Below are positions 1 to 9,382 of a DNA stretch of 64,000 nt, piece after piece. The stretch is from Hyphomonas sp. CY54-11-8. GTDB lineage: Bacteria; Pseudomonadota; Alphaproteobacteria; Caulobacterales; Hyphomonadaceae. Made by a program: the position numbers and the translations under genes. Below the pieces are notes generated by a model. It searched no databases and was not told the origin of the DNA. It was given only the letters and a program-made list of their open reading frames with translations. The stretch is taken from NCBI RefSeq assembly GCF_000682735.1, contig NZ_AWFD01000036.1, positions 1 to 64,000 of the forward strand. The letters run 5' to 3'. The stretch's first letter is position 1, and the number at the start of each line of letters is the position of its first letter.

Positions 1-470
1 TTTCCGGGTTCATGGTGGGGGGAAAATATGAAGCCGAAGGCATCGCCAAACACGGCGCGAAGCTCGTAACCGCTGTGGCAACTGCACAAGTACCAAAGAT
101 CACCGTTGTGATCGGCGGCAGTTTCGGTGCTGGCAATTACGGCATGTGCGGGCGGGCCTATCAGCCCAGATTTCTGTTTACGTGGCCGAATAGCCGGATC
201 TCGGTGATGGGGGGCGAACAGGCTGCCAGCGTCCTCGCCACGGTCCACCGCGATTCCGATAGCTGGACGCCCGAAGAAGCCGAAGCGTTCAAAGCCCCGA
301 TCCGGGAAAAATACGAAACCGAAGGCAATCCCTGGTATGCAAGCGCCCGCCTCTGGGACGACGGCATCATTGATCCTGCCCAAACCCGTCATGTTCTCGG
401 CCTCGCATTTTCCGCAACGTTGAACGTTCCCATTGCCGAACGGGCACAGTTTGGCGTGTTCAGGATGTAG
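1..470 (+). CDS. Acyl-CoA carboxylase carboxyltransferase (beta) subunit, C-terminal part
   Basis: Only the last 155 codons are present; the reading frame is open from base 3 and the 5' part lies outside the window. The segment carries [16 protein letters not shown] followed by [11 protein letters not shown], which is the carboxyltransferase signature of the methylcrotonyl-/geranyl-CoA carboxylase beta type. This subunit transfers carboxyl from carboxybiotin to an enoyl-CoA. The stop lies 4 bases before the start of the biotin carboxylase gene, so the two are co-transcribed subunits of one cytoplasmic enzyme. Family knowledge allows methylcrotonyl-CoA (leucine route) or geranyl-CoA (acyclic terpene route); the catabolic neighbourhood does not settle which. 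Confidence 0.93.
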   Translation, partial: SGFMVGGKYEAEGIAKHGAKLVTAVATAQVPKITVVIGGSFGAGNYGMCGRAYQPRFLFTWPNSRISVMGGEQAASVLATVHRDSDSWTPEEAEAFKAPIREKYETEGNPWYASARLWDDGIIDPAQTRHVLGLAFSATLNVPIAERAQFGVFRM

Positions 471-474
471 AGCC

Positions 475-2421
475 ATGATCAAATCCCTGCTTGTTGCCAA
501 TCGCGGTGAGATTGCTTGCCGAGTTATTCGAACCGCCAGACGACTCGGCATCCGGACCATCGCTGTCTATTCAGATGCCGACTCAATGGCGCCGCATGTG
601 ACCCTGGCCGACGAGGCTCTTCACATTGGGCCCTCCCCGGCTGCAGAAAGCTATCTTGTCGGCGACCACATGATCGCGGCCGCACAGCAGGTCGGTGCAG
701 AGGCGATTCATCCGGGGTACGGATTTCTATCCGAGAACGCCGGTTTCGCAGCACAGGTCATAGAGGCCGGGCTCGTTTGGGTTGGCCCCCATCCGGACAG
801 CATACGGGCTATGGGCCTGAAAGATGCTGCCAAGAAACTCATGCAGGACGCCGGCGTCCCTACGACACCGGGCTATATCGGTGAAGATCAGTCTCCCAAA
901 CACCTGAAACAGCAGGCATCCCGGATTGGGTATCCCGTTCTGATCAAAGCTGTTGCAGGCGGCGGCGGAAAGGGCATGCGAAAGGTCGATCAGGCCAAGG
1001 ACTTTGAAGAGGCCCTTGCATCCTGCCAGCGCGAAGCCAAGGCGTCGTTTGGCGATCAGACCGTACTTCTCGAAAAGTGGATCACCAATCCACGCCATAT
1101 CGAAGTTCAGGTCTTTGGCGACACTCACGGCAATGTCGTCCATCTTTTCGAACGCGACTGCACGCTTCAGCGCAGACACCAGAAGATCATTGAAGAAGCT
1201 CCGGCCCCCGGCATGAATGAGGAGACGCGTGAGGCCGTCTGCACAGCTGCCGTCAACGCCGCCCGCGCGGTGAACTATGTTGGCGCTGGTACGGTCGAGT
1301 TCATCGCCGACGGATCCGGGTCGCTGAGCGCTGACCGGATCTGGTTCATGGAAATGAATACACGCCTGCAGGTAGAACATCCTGTGACTGAAGAGGTAAC
1401 GGGTGTGGACCTCGTCGAATGGCAGCTGCGCGTTGCATCCGGCGAGCCGATCCCGGTCGCTCAATCGGACCTCCAGATCAAGGGCTGGTCGATGGAAGCG
1501 CGGCTCTATGCGGAAAACCCGGTCACAGGATTTCTGCCCTCAACCGGTCCGCTTCGTGTCTTGTCCCTGCCGCACGGGTCAGCACGGATCGAGAGCGGTG
1601 TCAGCCAGGGTGGCGAGGTTTCTCCCTTCTATGATCCGATGATTGCAAAATTGATCTGCACTGGTGGTACCCGGGACGAAGCCCGCACAGCCCTTGCCAG
1701 GGCATGTGATGGCGTTGCCACCTATCCGGTTCACAACAATGCAGCCTTCCTGTCCCGGCTACTGCGCGACGAAACCTTTGCAGCTGGCGGCGCAACCACG
1801 GGCTATATCGGTGAGTATCTGGATCAGTTGGTAAGTCGTCCAGAGCCTTCAACTCAAGGCCTTGCGGCGGCAACCCAAATGCTTGGCGAAATGCGAAAGC
1901 CGCACGGCAGCGGAAACCCTGTTCTTGGCCCCTGGGACCGGTTGACCGGATTCCGCCTTAACGGACCCGTTGATCTTGAAACCCAGATTTCAGTCGATGG
2001 CGAAAACCGAACCGCCACAGTGCAATTGGTCGACGCGAAGCCAATCACCCTCTTGCCGCTCGAAGACGGTGTTCTGCTTGTTGAGCGAGGTTGGGCATTT
2101 AATGTGTCGCTCCCTCGGCACGACACGGACATGGCAGGATCTGGTGCATCAGATGGCAGCGTTCTTTCGCCCATGCCTGGCCGGATCATTGCCGTCGCCG
2201 TTTCAGAAGGTGAATTCGTTAAAGCGGACCAGGCGCTGGTGACTGTCGAAGCCATGAAGATGGAGCATGTGCTTCGCGCGCCTTTTGACGGCGAAGTCAC
2301 CGCGCTCTCGATAAAACAAGATGACCAGGTGCTCGAAGGCAAGTTGCTGATGAAAATCAGTGCAGCTGGACGAAGAAGCGTAAAGGCGGGAAAGCCATTT
2401 GACGGCCGGGCGAGTCCTTGA
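475..2421 (+). CDS. Acyl-CoA carboxylase biotin carboxylase/biotin carrier (alpha) subunit
   Basis: A 648-residue protein that opens with MIKSLLVANRGEIACRV, the usual start of this family. An upstream in-frame ATG at 433 lies inside the preceding gene and is rejected. Domains in order are the biotin carboxylase N-domain, the ATP-grasp domain with glycine-rich GGGGKGMR near residues 162-169, the EMNTRLQVEHPVTE motif, the biotin carboxylase C-domain, and a C-terminal biotinyl domain with EAMKMEH in which K595 is the expected biotinylated lysine. It carboxylates biotin with ATP and bicarbonate and passes it to the adjacent carboxyltransferase. The length matches methylcrotonyl-/geranyl-CoA carboxylase alpha chains. 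About 20 residues after the biotinyl domain look like a poorly conserved tail. Confidence 0.93.
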   Translation: MIKSLLVANRGEIACRVIRTARRLGIRTIAVYSDADSMAPHVTLADEALHIGPSPAAESYLVGDHMIAAAQQVGAEAIHPGYGFLSENAGFAAQVIEAGLVWVGPHPDSIRAMGLKDAAKKLMQDAGVPTTPGYIGEDQSPKHLKQQASRIGYPVLIKAVAGGGGKGMRKVDQAKDFEEALASCQREAKASFGDQTVLLEKWITNPRHIEVQVFGDTHGNVVHLFERDCTLQRRHQKIIEEAPAPGMNEETREAVCTAAVNAARAVNYVGAGTVEFIADGSGSLSADRIWFMEMNTRLQVEHPVTEEVTGVDLVEWQLRVASGEPIPVAQSDLQIKGWSMEARLYAENPVTGFLPSTGPLRVLSLPHGSARIESGVSQGGEVSPFYDPMIAKLICTGGTRDEARTALARACDGVATYPVHNNAAFLSRLLRDETFAAGGATTGYIGEYLDQLVSRPEPSTQGLAAATQMLGEMRKPHGSGNPVLGPWDRLTGFRLNGPVDLETQISVDGENRTATVQLVDAKPITLLPLEDGVLLVERGWAFNVSLPRHDTDMAGSGASDGSVLSPMPGRIIAVAVSEGEFVKADQALVTVEAMKMEHVLRAPFDGEVTALSIKQDDQVLEGKLLMKISAAGRRSVKAGKPFDGRASP

Positions 2422-2488
2422 GGAGTTCCGGCGCGCGGCAAGATCCAACAAACGATTGACCCACAAAGCCGAACGAAATATTGATTTT

Positions 2489-2516
2489 TTATACACTTAC
2501 GTCATTTGTGCTCAAT
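2489..2516 (+). promoter_or_regulatory. Island operator/promoter element, copy 1
   Basis: TTATACACTT at 2489-2498 and TTGTGCTCAA at 2506-2515 form the two halves of a dyad, 63 bases before the acyl-CoA dehydrogenase start. The same arrangement recurs nine more times in intergenic regions of the island. That it is a regulator site overlapping a sigma-70-like promoter is inference. Confidence 0.6.
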
Positions 2517-2578
2517 TTTTAACGGAAATGCGCAAATGGGGGCGGACCAGCTTGGATTGAGAACAACAGGGGCAGACA

Positions 2579-3739
2579 ATGGATTTTCAACTAACAGAAG
2601 ACCAAAGGGACCTCCAGGATATGGCGCGCAAATTTGCACGCGCCGAGTTGATGGATCTCTCGCGAGACATGGAAGAAAAGGCGATGCCCCTGCCCGATGC
2701 CATGCGCCGCAAGTACGGCGAAATGGGTTTCTTGGGGGTCAACCTGCCGACCGAATATGGTGGCCTCGGCCTCGGCCACCTCGAAGCGCTGCTCGTTCTG
2801 GAGCAATTTGCCATGGTCTCTCCGGCTGTCGCCTGGCCGATTTTCGAAAGTCTGACGGGTCCTGTGCGCACGGTCCAGCACTTTGCCTCCGACACGTTGA
2901 AGGCCCGCATCATTCCAGACGTAATCAAGGGGGAGAAGATCGTTGCGGTATCGATGTCAGAACCAAATGCCGGCACAGCCCTGACGGACCTGACAACTCG
3001 TGGACGCATCGAAGGCAACGAGATTGTTATTTCGGGGCAGAAACGCTGGTGCTCGGGCGGCGCCCATTCTGACATCTACATCGTCTATTGCCGCCTTGAG
3101 GACACACCTGGCGCCAAGGGCATCGGCGCTGTTCTCGTCGAGAAAGAGCGCGATGGCATCAGTTTCGGACGCCCGGAAGAACTAATGGGATTTCGTGGTA
3201 TTCCGTCTGCTGATATCTTTCTTGACGATGTGCGGGTCCCACTCGACAATATGATTGTACCGGCCGGCGGCTTCGCAAAACTGATGAGCGCCTTCAGCCT
3301 GGAACGGTGTGGAAACGCAACCATGGGACTGGGCATTGCGGCAGCTGCGCTCGAAGACGCGACAGAATATGCCCAGGAGCGAAAGCAATTTGGAAAACCG
3401 ATTGTCGAGTTCCAGGCGATCCAGATGAAGCTCGCGGACATGGCCATGAAAGTTGAGGCGGCTCGGCTGTTGATCTACCGCGCGGCAGTCAGCGCGAGCA
3501 AAGGCCTGCCATCTGTTTTTGAATCAAGCGTGGCGAAATGCTTTTCCAACGAAATGGTGCGTGAAGTTGCGGCAAACGGACTTCAGATCATGGGCGGATA
3601 TGGGTATTCAAAGGAGTACAGGATGGAGCAGCGTGTGCGCGACAGCTTTGCCTGGGGCATCGCCGGCGGCACAACAGATGTCCAAAAGACCAACATTGCC
3701 GCAGCCATGGTCGGACGGAGATTCAATCAGCGCAGCTGA
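2579..3739 (+). CDS. Acyl-CoA dehydrogenase
   Basis: A 386-residue FAD flavoenzyme of the acyl-CoA dehydrogenase family. It has the N-terminal helical domain, the SMSEPNAGTALTDL stretch of the beta domain, and the C-terminal helical domain with RKQFGKPIVEFQAIQMKLADM. The position usually occupied by catalytic Glu in YEGT-type enzymes reads AGGTTDVQ, while E242 in FSLER sits where isovaleryl- or long-chain-type enzymes keep the base, so activity is plausible. It would oxidise an acyl-CoA to the 2-enoyl-CoA and pass electrons to ETF. It stands alone behind operator copy 1, so it is probably monocistronic within the regulon. The GGTT variant is common among steroid- and terpenoid-type dehydrogenases; the substrate is unknown. 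Confidence 0.9.
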   Translation: MDFQLTEDQRDLQDMARKFARAELMDLSRDMEEKAMPLPDAMRRKYGEMGFLGVNLPTEYGGLGLGHLEALLVLEQFAMVSPAVAWPIFESLTGPVRTVQHFASDTLKARIIPDVIKGEKIVAVSMSEPNAGTALTDLTTRGRIEGNEIVISGQKRWCSGGAHSDIYIVYCRLEDTPGAKGIGAVLVEKERDGISFGRPEELMGFRGIPSADIFLDDVRVPLDNMIVPAGGFAKLMSAFSLERCGNATMGLGIAAAALEDATEYAQERKQFGKPIVEFQAIQMKLADMAMKVEAARLLIYRAAVSASKGLPSVFESSVAKCFSNEMVREVAANGLQIMGGYGYSKEYRMEQRVRDSFAWGIAGGTTDVQKTNIAAAMVGRRFNQRS

Positions 3740-3932
3740 CCGGCAGGCCATTGACGCATGGCCAGAGGCCCCGGGCGCGGGAAATCAGGGCGCGGCCCGA
3801 CGGAGAAACCTAGCACATCGACACAGAATACCTCCGTTTCTGAGGGTTCATTTGCAGCGATCGCATTATGATCCGTACCCTAATAGACCGACATACAATT
3901 TAACCCGCACTGAACACCGATGCCGGCAGACC

Positions 3933-5129
3933 TCAGTCTCGGACGAGCAGGAGCGAACCACCAAGCGGTCCGCCTCCGGCCGCTGCAACGGCAATATCCG
4001 CCTTTTTCAGCTGCCGCTGTCCGGCGCGCTTCCACAACTGGCTACATGCCTCATGAACATACCCCAATCCATGTGTCCGCCCCCCGGACAATTGTCCGCC
4101 ATTCGTGTTGATCGGAAGCGTGCCCTCGCGGGAAATACGCGCGCCACCTTCGATGAAACGGCCGCCTTCACCGCGCTCACAAAAGCCAAGATTCTCGAGC
4201 CAGATGAGTGTCAGAATGCTGAACCCGTCATAGAGCTGGGCCGTATCGACATCCTCCGGTGTCAGGTCCGTCCGGGCCCACATCATTTCCCCAACGCCCC
4301 GCGTTGCCATTTCCGTGAGCGGCAGCTGGTCCCACGAATACGGCACATTGAGTGCCGAACCGATGGCCTCGATGCGTATCGGCGGGTTTGGCTGATCTCT
4401 TGCGATATCACTCCGTGACAGGACGATGGCTGTCGAGGCGTCGCAATGAACGTCGCAGTCAAACATGCGAAGCGGTGTCGAGATCATCCTGGATGACATA
4501 TAGTCGCCCAGTGTCATCGGGTCGCGAAAGACCGCCTTCGGGTTCAAAGCCGCATTTGCTCGGCACGTCAGCGCAATCTGCGCAAGCTGTTCACTGGTCG
4601 TTCCGTACTCATGGAAATGTCGCTGCGCGAAGATCGCTATCAGGTTGATTGCGGAGTACACATTAAATGGTGTGTACCATCGCCACATGTAGCTTCCATC
4701 GCGCCCTTGAGTCTTGTTGGTGAGCGCCGATGCGCTTTTTGACACGAGCCTTGCACTCGATTCCGTGATGGTCCTGAACACAAGGACGTGCCGGCATAGG
4801 CCGGTCGCAATCGCCATCGCACCATTGATGATACCAGCCAGAGGCCCCGGCCCTTCATAGCCACCGCCATACCAGTTTACTTTCAGTCCCAGCATGGTCG
4901 CAGCGGCATGCGAACCAATGGGAGAAAAACTGTCTCCTGCATTGTTGTGATCGCCGGGCCAGCACGCAATCCCGTCAATGTCTGTTGGGTTCAGCCCTGC
5001 ATCCCGGATCGCTTCGAGACATGCATCGGCTGTCAGCTGTGACGCGGTTTTCTGGGATGGTCGTCCAACTTCGGACTGACCAATGCCAGTAATCGCAACA
5101 TCCTTTTCATAGAATCGATCGAAGTTCAT
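3933..5129 (-). CDS. Thiolase-like protein (lipid-transfer/SCP2-thiolase type), lacking the nucleophilic Cys
   Basis: A 398-residue thiolase-fold protein starting MNFDRFYEKDVAITGIGQSE and ending with the family C-terminal region INTNGGQLSGGRTHGLGY. In the stretch that carries the acyl-accepting cysteine in true thiolases the sequence reads VNWYGGGYEGPGP, with no Cys. This matches lipid-transfer-protein-like members that act as retro-aldol lyases on side-chain CoA thioesters together with a DUF35 partner. Its start overlaps the stop of the upstream DUF35 gene by 4 bases, supporting a translationally coupled complex. An aldolase rather than thiolase role is inference from family knowledge (Ltp2-DUF35 type). 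Confidence 0.85.
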   Translation of the reverse strand: MNFDRFYEKDVAITGIGQSEVGRPSQKTASQLTADACLEAIRDAGLNPTDIDGIACWPGDHNNAGDSFSPIGSHAAATMLGLKVNWYGGGYEGPGPLAGIINGAMAIATGLCRHVLVFRTITESSARLVSKSASALTNKTQGRDGSYMWRWYTPFNVYSAINLIAIFAQRHFHEYGTTSEQLAQIALTCRANAALNPKAVFRDPMTLGDYMSSRMISTPLRMFDCDVHCDASTAIVLSRSDIARDQPNPPIRIEAIGSALNVPYSWDQLPLTEMATRGVGEMMWARTDLTPEDVDTAQLYDGFSILTLIWLENLGFCERGEGGRFIEGGARISREGTLPINTNGGQLSGGRTHGLGYVHEACSQLWKRAGQRQLKKADIAVAAAGGGPLGGSLLLVRD

Positions 5130-5542
5130 TGCGCAGCCTCGAACAGGGGCAGCCAGACATCCTCAATCTGTTCGAATACGACCACAACCTCCATGCCGAT
5201 CAACACATCGTCGGGGTCACAGTTCACAATATTGGATAGAAATCTCAATCCGGTCTGCTCGACCAGTTCGACGATCGCAATGACAAAAGGAACAACGAGG
5301 CCCGGTGCCCAGGCCTGGTGATTGATCGTGAAACTGACGACCCGCCCGCGCCCCGACACTGGTTCTGACGAAACATCCATGCCCTGGCATGAGGGACAGA
5401 CGGGCTGGGGCGGGTGAAACAGGTCAGAACAAGATCGGCATTTGTAGATTAGCAAATGTCCGTCGCGACCACCTTGCCAGAAGGGGGTGTTTTCAGCGGT
5501 TAGCTGAGGAAGCTTTCGGGCAAATTTAGCTTCGGCACTCAC
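5126..5542 (-). CDS. DUF35 OB-fold/zinc-ribbon protein
   Basis: A 138-residue partner protein with a rubredoxin-like zinc ribbon (CRSCSDLFHPPQPVCPSC, two CxxC pairs) and an OB-fold C-terminal part (GRGRVVSFTINHQAW onward). GTG at 5542 is chosen because GGAGG lies 8 bases upstream and the protein then begins at the usual place before LPQLTAENTPFW. ATG at 5590 would add 16 residues with a weaker ribosome site. DUF35 proteins form complexes with thiolase-like lyases, and the thiolase-like gene follows with a 4-base overlap. Transcription probably starts at operator copy 2, shared with the divergent transporter. Confidence 0.85.
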   Translation of the reverse strand: MSAEAKFARKLPQLTAENTPFWQGGRDGHLLIYKCRSCSDLFHPPQPVCPSCQGMDVSSEPVSGRGRVVSFTINHQAWAPGLVVPFVIAIVELVEQTGLRFLSNIVNCDPDDVLIGMEVVVVFEQIEDVWLPLFEAAQ

Positions 5543-5605
5543 AGAATTGTCCTCCTCCGAGTCTGACGGCGCAAAACTTCCTCTTGTCATACTGCCACGA
5601 GCCGC

Positions 5606-5634
5606 GCAAAACAGAAATGCAAAAAGTGTATAAA
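5606..5634 (-). promoter_or_regulatory. Island operator/promoter element, copy 2 (divergent)
   Basis: The strong half reads TTATACACTT on the minus strand (5624-5633); the other half is poorer (ATTTCTGTTTTG on the minus strand). It lies between the DUF35/thiolase operon and the MFS-FAH-MFS operon, so it could serve both directions. Confidence 0.5.
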
Positions 5635-5662
5635 ATATAGGGGCGCTTGCGGGGAGGTTTGA

Positions 5663-6970
5663 ATGCGAAGCGACGAGGCGGATAGCGCCAGAATTCCGGG
5701 GTCTGCCTGGCGCGCTCTTGCAGTGCTTACCCTGATATATGTCTGCCACTCGATCGACCGATCCGTGATGTCGATCGTGATTGAACCGATCAAGACAGAA
5801 CTCAATCTCAGTGACAGTCAGATCGGTATATTAGGTGGGCTTATCTACGCGGTGCTTTACGCCGTTGCCGGTTTGCCGCTGGGATACCTGATCGACCGTG
5901 TGAACCGCCGCAACCTCCTGGCCGGACTGGTGGTCGTGTGGAGCGGATTTACTGCGCTTTGCGGATTCACCCAGAACTACATACAATTGCTATTGGTGAG
6001 AGCTGCAGTCGGCGCCGCTGAGGCGGGCGGAGCCCCAACAGCCATATCCCTCATCAGCGATTTTTTTCCGGAAAAGCGTCGCTCAACGGCCATCAGCATC
6101 TTTTGGCTGAGCACAGCGATCGGCACGGCCCTGAGCTTCGCACTCGGTGGACTGGTCGCTGCACAATATGGCTGGCGCGCGGCATTTCTTGTCGCCGGCG
6201 CGCCAGGACTGGTTCTGGCGATTATCCTCCTGCTCACAATTCAAGAACCGGTTCGGGGCAGCTCTGATCCGGCCACCTCAACCGCCTCTGATCACCCACC
6301 TTCTCTACGGGACGCATTTGTCTTTACCGTATCCAACCCCGCGTTTGCCAATGCCTTCGTTGCGACCGCTTTGAAAGCAGCCGTTCTATCGGGCGTGCTG
6401 GTCTGGGCAGGCTCCTACCTCATACGGGTTCAGCACTTGCCAATTGCGAATGCTGGACTGGTCATTGGAGCCTGTATTGCAGTGTTCGGCGGAGCCGGGT
6501 CGCTGCTCGGTGGATGGCTTGGTGACCGGCTGTACAAATTGGGGGGCACACGCCTCATACCGGTTGGTCCGATGCTAACCAGTATTGGGACCGCACTATG
6601 CGTTGCCGTTTTCGCATTGACTTCGAGCCTGTATATCGCAGTGGCGGCGTTTGCGGCATTCGAAGTCGCGAGCCGGATGTATTCGGCCCCTTCCTATGCC
6701 TTCATCGTCAGTACGGTGGATCCCGGAATGCGCGGCCTTGCGGTGTCCTCGCTTCAGGTCTGTGCAAACTTGATCGGCTACGGCTTCGGTCCCTTTATCG
6801 TTGGAGTTGTGAGTGATGCGTTCGGCGGAACCAACTCCATTCGATACGGATTGTCGGGCCTTTGCGTCGTCAGCCTGTGGGTGGCCCTGCATTACTATCT
6901 GGCATTCCGGTACGCTTCAAAACCCGCCCGCACTTCAGCCCATTCAGACACCGTGGAGAATTTTCGATGA
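5663..6970 (+). CDS. MFS transporter
   Basis: A 435-residue integral inner-membrane protein with about twelve hydrophobic segments and the major-facilitator loop motif after helix 2 (GYLIDRVNRRNLLAG). The N-terminal pattern (LTLIYVCHSIDRSVMSIVIEPIKTEL) resembles anion:cation-symporter/spinster-like carriers used for organic acids. GGAGG lies 5 bases before the ATG. The downstream hydrolase start overlaps its stop (ATGA at 6967-6970). It probably imports a catabolic substrate or intermediate; the substrate is not readable from sequence. Confidence 0.85.
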   Translation: MRSDEADSARIPGSAWRALAVLTLIYVCHSIDRSVMSIVIEPIKTELNLSDSQIGILGGLIYAVLYAVAGLPLGYLIDRVNRRNLLAGLVVVWSGFTALCGFTQNYIQLLLVRAAVGAAEAGGAPTAISLISDFFPEKRRSTAISIFWLSTAIGTALSFALGGLVAAQYGWRAAFLVAGAPGLVLAIILLLTIQEPVRGSSDPATSTASDHPPSLRDAFVFTVSNPAFANAFVATALKAAVLSGVLVWAGSYLIRVQHLPIANAGLVIGACIAVFGGAGSLLGGWLGDRLYKLGGTRLIPVGPMLTSIGTALCVAVFALTSSLYIAVAAFAAFEVASRMYSAPSYAFIVSTVDPGMRGLAVSSLQVCANLIGYGFGPFIVGVVSDAFGGTNSIRYGLSGLCVVSLWVALHYYLAFRYASKPARTSAHSDTVENFR

Positions 6971-7971
6971 GACTAGTGACCTTTGAACGCTCCGGACAAA
7001 CCAGAAGCGGCGCTTTCGTCGAGGACGACACGATGATTGTCGATCTGGCCGACGCACACGAACAAGTGTTCAGAAGCACCCCTCATGCACTCCTGAATGT
7101 CTTAGCTATAATCGAGGGCGGCGACAACGCATTCGACATGGCCACCGACACGATTCGCCGCGCGCCGAAAAGTTCCATGGTCCCGCGGGAAGAAGTCAGA
7201 CTGCGGGCGCCCATTCAGCCACCGCCTCAAATGCGGGACTTCAGCTGCTTCGAACTGCATCTCGAACAGAGCTTCGCAGCTGCCCGGAAATATCGGGCTA
7301 TGGCCCTCAAGCACGATCCGGTGGCCGCCGAACGGGAACTTGCAAACACCGCAGACCAAGACCGGGTCATGGAAACGGTTCGCCGCCAGCCGATTTATTA
7401 CAAGGCTAATCGATTTGCTGCCCACGGCAGTGACGATGACGTGATCTGGCCGTCCTATTCCAAGGCGATGGATTTCGAACTCGAATGGGGCTGCTACATA
7501 AAGGGGCACGCAAAGGACGTCGCACGCGAAAACGCATCAAAGCATATTTTCGGTTATTCCATCTTCAATGATTTCTCGGCAAGGGATGCCCAGGTCCTTG
7601 AAATGTCTGGGCAATTAGGGCCAGCGAAATCCAAGGACTTCGACACCGGCAATCCTCTCGGGCCCTGTCTCGTAACTGCCGATGAGGTGCCCGATCCCTA
7701 TAACCTGACGATGATCGCACGCGTAAACGGAGAGGAATGGGGACGCGGCAATACAGGTGACATGCTTTGGCGTTTCGAAGATGTGATTGCATTCCTCAGC
7801 CGATCCGAAACCCTTCATCCAGGCGAATTCCTGGGGTCCGGAACCGTCGGAAACGGATCAGCCGTCGAACACATGAAACGTCTAAGACCCGGTGACATTG
7901 TCGAGCTTGAAGTCGAAAAGCTTGGTGTGCTGCGGAACCGTATAGCCAAAGCTGCTAGCCCGGTCGCCTGA
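6967..7971 (+). CDS. Fumarylacetoacetate hydrolase family protein
   Basis: A 334-residue protein. The start is set by the ATGA overlap with the transporter stop; a longer frame upstream lies inside the transporter gene. The FAH C-terminal fold is shown by MDFELEWGCYIKG (metal-binding acidic residues) and FNDFSARDAQ. The family hydrolyses or hydrates C-C bonds in 1,3-diketo or acylpyruvate intermediates, cleaves maleylpyruvate-type ring-fission products, or acts as an oxo-acid hydratase. It has about 140 residues before the catalytic fold, longer than the 280-residue paralogue near 30.1 kb. Being sandwiched between two transporters suggests processing of an imported or ring-cleaved product. 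Confidence 0.85.
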   Translation: MRLVTFERSGQTRSGAFVEDDTMIVDLADAHEQVFRSTPHALLNVLAIIEGGDNAFDMATDTIRRAPKSSMVPREEVRLRAPIQPPPQMRDFSCFELHLEQSFAAARKYRAMALKHDPVAAERELANTADQDRVMETVRRQPIYYKANRFAAHGSDDDVIWPSYSKAMDFELEWGCYIKGHAKDVARENASKHIFGYSIFNDFSARDAQVLEMSGQLGPAKSKDFDTGNPLGPCLVTADEVPDPYNLTMIARVNGEEWGRGNTGDMLWRFEDVIAFLSRSETLHPGEFLGSGTVGNGSAVEHMKRLRPGDIVELEVEKLGVLRNRIAKAASPVA

Positions 7972-7979
7972 GACGCCAG

Positions 7980-9227
7980 ATGCACAACGCAGCGCTTGAT
8001 CTCGGAGAATTCAAACTCGCCTGGCGGATCCTGATCCTCGGTGTGATCGGTGTTGCGATCAGCGCAAACGCAGCCTTACTTTACAGCTTCGGGACGCTCG
8101 TCGTTCCGCTCGAGGAAGCATTCGGCTGGACGCGCGCTGAAGTGCAAACCTCCGTCACGGCTCTATATCTCGGCGCAATTGTGGGCTTGCAGATCGCAGG
8201 GCGAGCCAACATGAGATTTGGCATCAGGACGGTGACCCTTACTTCCTTGATCCTTATCACGGCCACCTATTTCGCCCTGACCTTGCTTGTGCCGATAACC
8301 GGGTCGATCTGGACATTTTACCTGCTGATTGCACTGCTTCCGGTCGCCGGCGCGGGCACGCTGACAGTTACCTGGACAGAACTGATTGCAATCTGGTTCA
8401 AAAAGAATCGCGGCCTTGCGCTCGCCATCGGGCTATCGGGCACGGGCCTCTCAGCGGCGGTCCTGCCGCCTGTGATGGCCACGGCTATCAAAACACTCGA
8501 TTGGCGAGCGGTCTTTTGGATCATGGGTGCCCTGAACATCGCCCTCGCCTTTCCGCTCTCCTATATTTGGATTGACAAGCAGGCTAACAGATCCGGTGGC
8601 AAAATTGCTGAAGCGCCAATTCCCGCCAATCAGCCTGGGTGGCGCTATGGACGCGCCATGGCATCGAGAAAATTCTGGACCTTGAATATTGCGCTTTCAC
8701 TTGTCGTTTCGGCTGTTATCGCCATGGTCACGAGCACGGTGCCTCTTCTTCAGGATCGCGGTTTCGAGCCCATCGAGGCGGCATCGATATTCAGTTCCTT
8801 TGGCGCCGCGCTGATCTCGGGCCGGATCGTCGTCGGATACCTCCTTGATCGGGTTTGGCCTGCCGGCGTAGCAGCGGCTGCCATACTCGTTCCGGCTGTA
8901 GGATGCGCTCTGATCCTCGGCGGCGGGACGTATACGCCCGCTCTGATCCTTGGATCCTTCCTGATCGGATTTGGTGCCGGCGCCGAGTTCGACATCGCTG
9001 CCTTCCTGGTCTCACGGCATTTTGGACTGCGTGACTATGGGCGCCTGTTCGGCTTCCACCTTGGACTGGTTACCGCCGCAGCTGCGGCAGCGCCCCTGCT
9101 TGTCGCGGCCCTTGTTGCCCATTCCGGTACCTACACCACGACACAAGTCTACAGCACGATTTGCTTTGCGATGGGCGGGCTTTTGATGCTGACCCTAGGG
9201 CGAGCGCCCAAGGATTTTGAAGTCTGA
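7980..9227 (+). CDS. MFS transporter (second of the operon)
   Basis: A 415-residue membrane protein with about twelve hydrophobic helices. It begins MHNAALDLGEFKLAWRILILGVIGVAISANAAL, close to monocarboxylate-type (OFA/MCT) carriers, which have the same opening and an FGWTRAEVQTSVT segment. It starts 9 bases after the FAH stop and shares the operon. The two transporters differ in subfamily, so they are unlikely to be recent duplicates and may carry different compounds, one in and one out; that is inference. Confidence 0.82.
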   Translation: MHNAALDLGEFKLAWRILILGVIGVAISANAALLYSFGTLVVPLEEAFGWTRAEVQTSVTALYLGAIVGLQIAGRANMRFGIRTVTLTSLILITATYFALTLLVPITGSIWTFYLLIALLPVAGAGTLTVTWTELIAIWFKKNRGLALAIGLSGTGLSAAVLPPVMATAIKTLDWRAVFWIMGALNIALAFPLSYIWIDKQANRSGGKIAEAPIPANQPGWRYGRAMASRKFWTLNIALSLVVSAVIAMVTSTVPLLQDRGFEPIEAASIFSSFGAALISGRIVVGYLLDRVWPAGVAAAAILVPAVGCALILGGGTYTPALILGSFLIGFGAGAEFDIAAFLVSRHFGLRDYGRLFGFHLGLVTAAAAAAPLLVAALVAHSGTYTTTQVYSTICFAMGGLLMLTLGRAPKDFEV

Positions 9228-9311
9228 AACTCAGCGTCGACGCAAACGCGGAAAGTCCAGTTACGCAATGACGACAGCGGATTCCTGGGCCGCGAAAATA
9301 TCTTGTTGACA

Positions 9312-9342
9312 TTTAGTACACTTTCCCGAAATGTGTGCAAAA
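9312..9342 (+). promoter_or_regulatory. Island operator/promoter element, copy 3
   Basis: TTAGTACACTT (9313-9323) and ATGTGTGCAAAA (9331-9342) form a clear dyad (ACACTT...AAATGTGT) 41 bases before the TonB receptor start. A TTGACA at 9306-9311 lies just upstream as a possible -35. Confidence 0.6.
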
Positions 9343-9382
9343 TCTAGCATGAACATGCATGCAGAGTTTTTGGGAGGATTTC

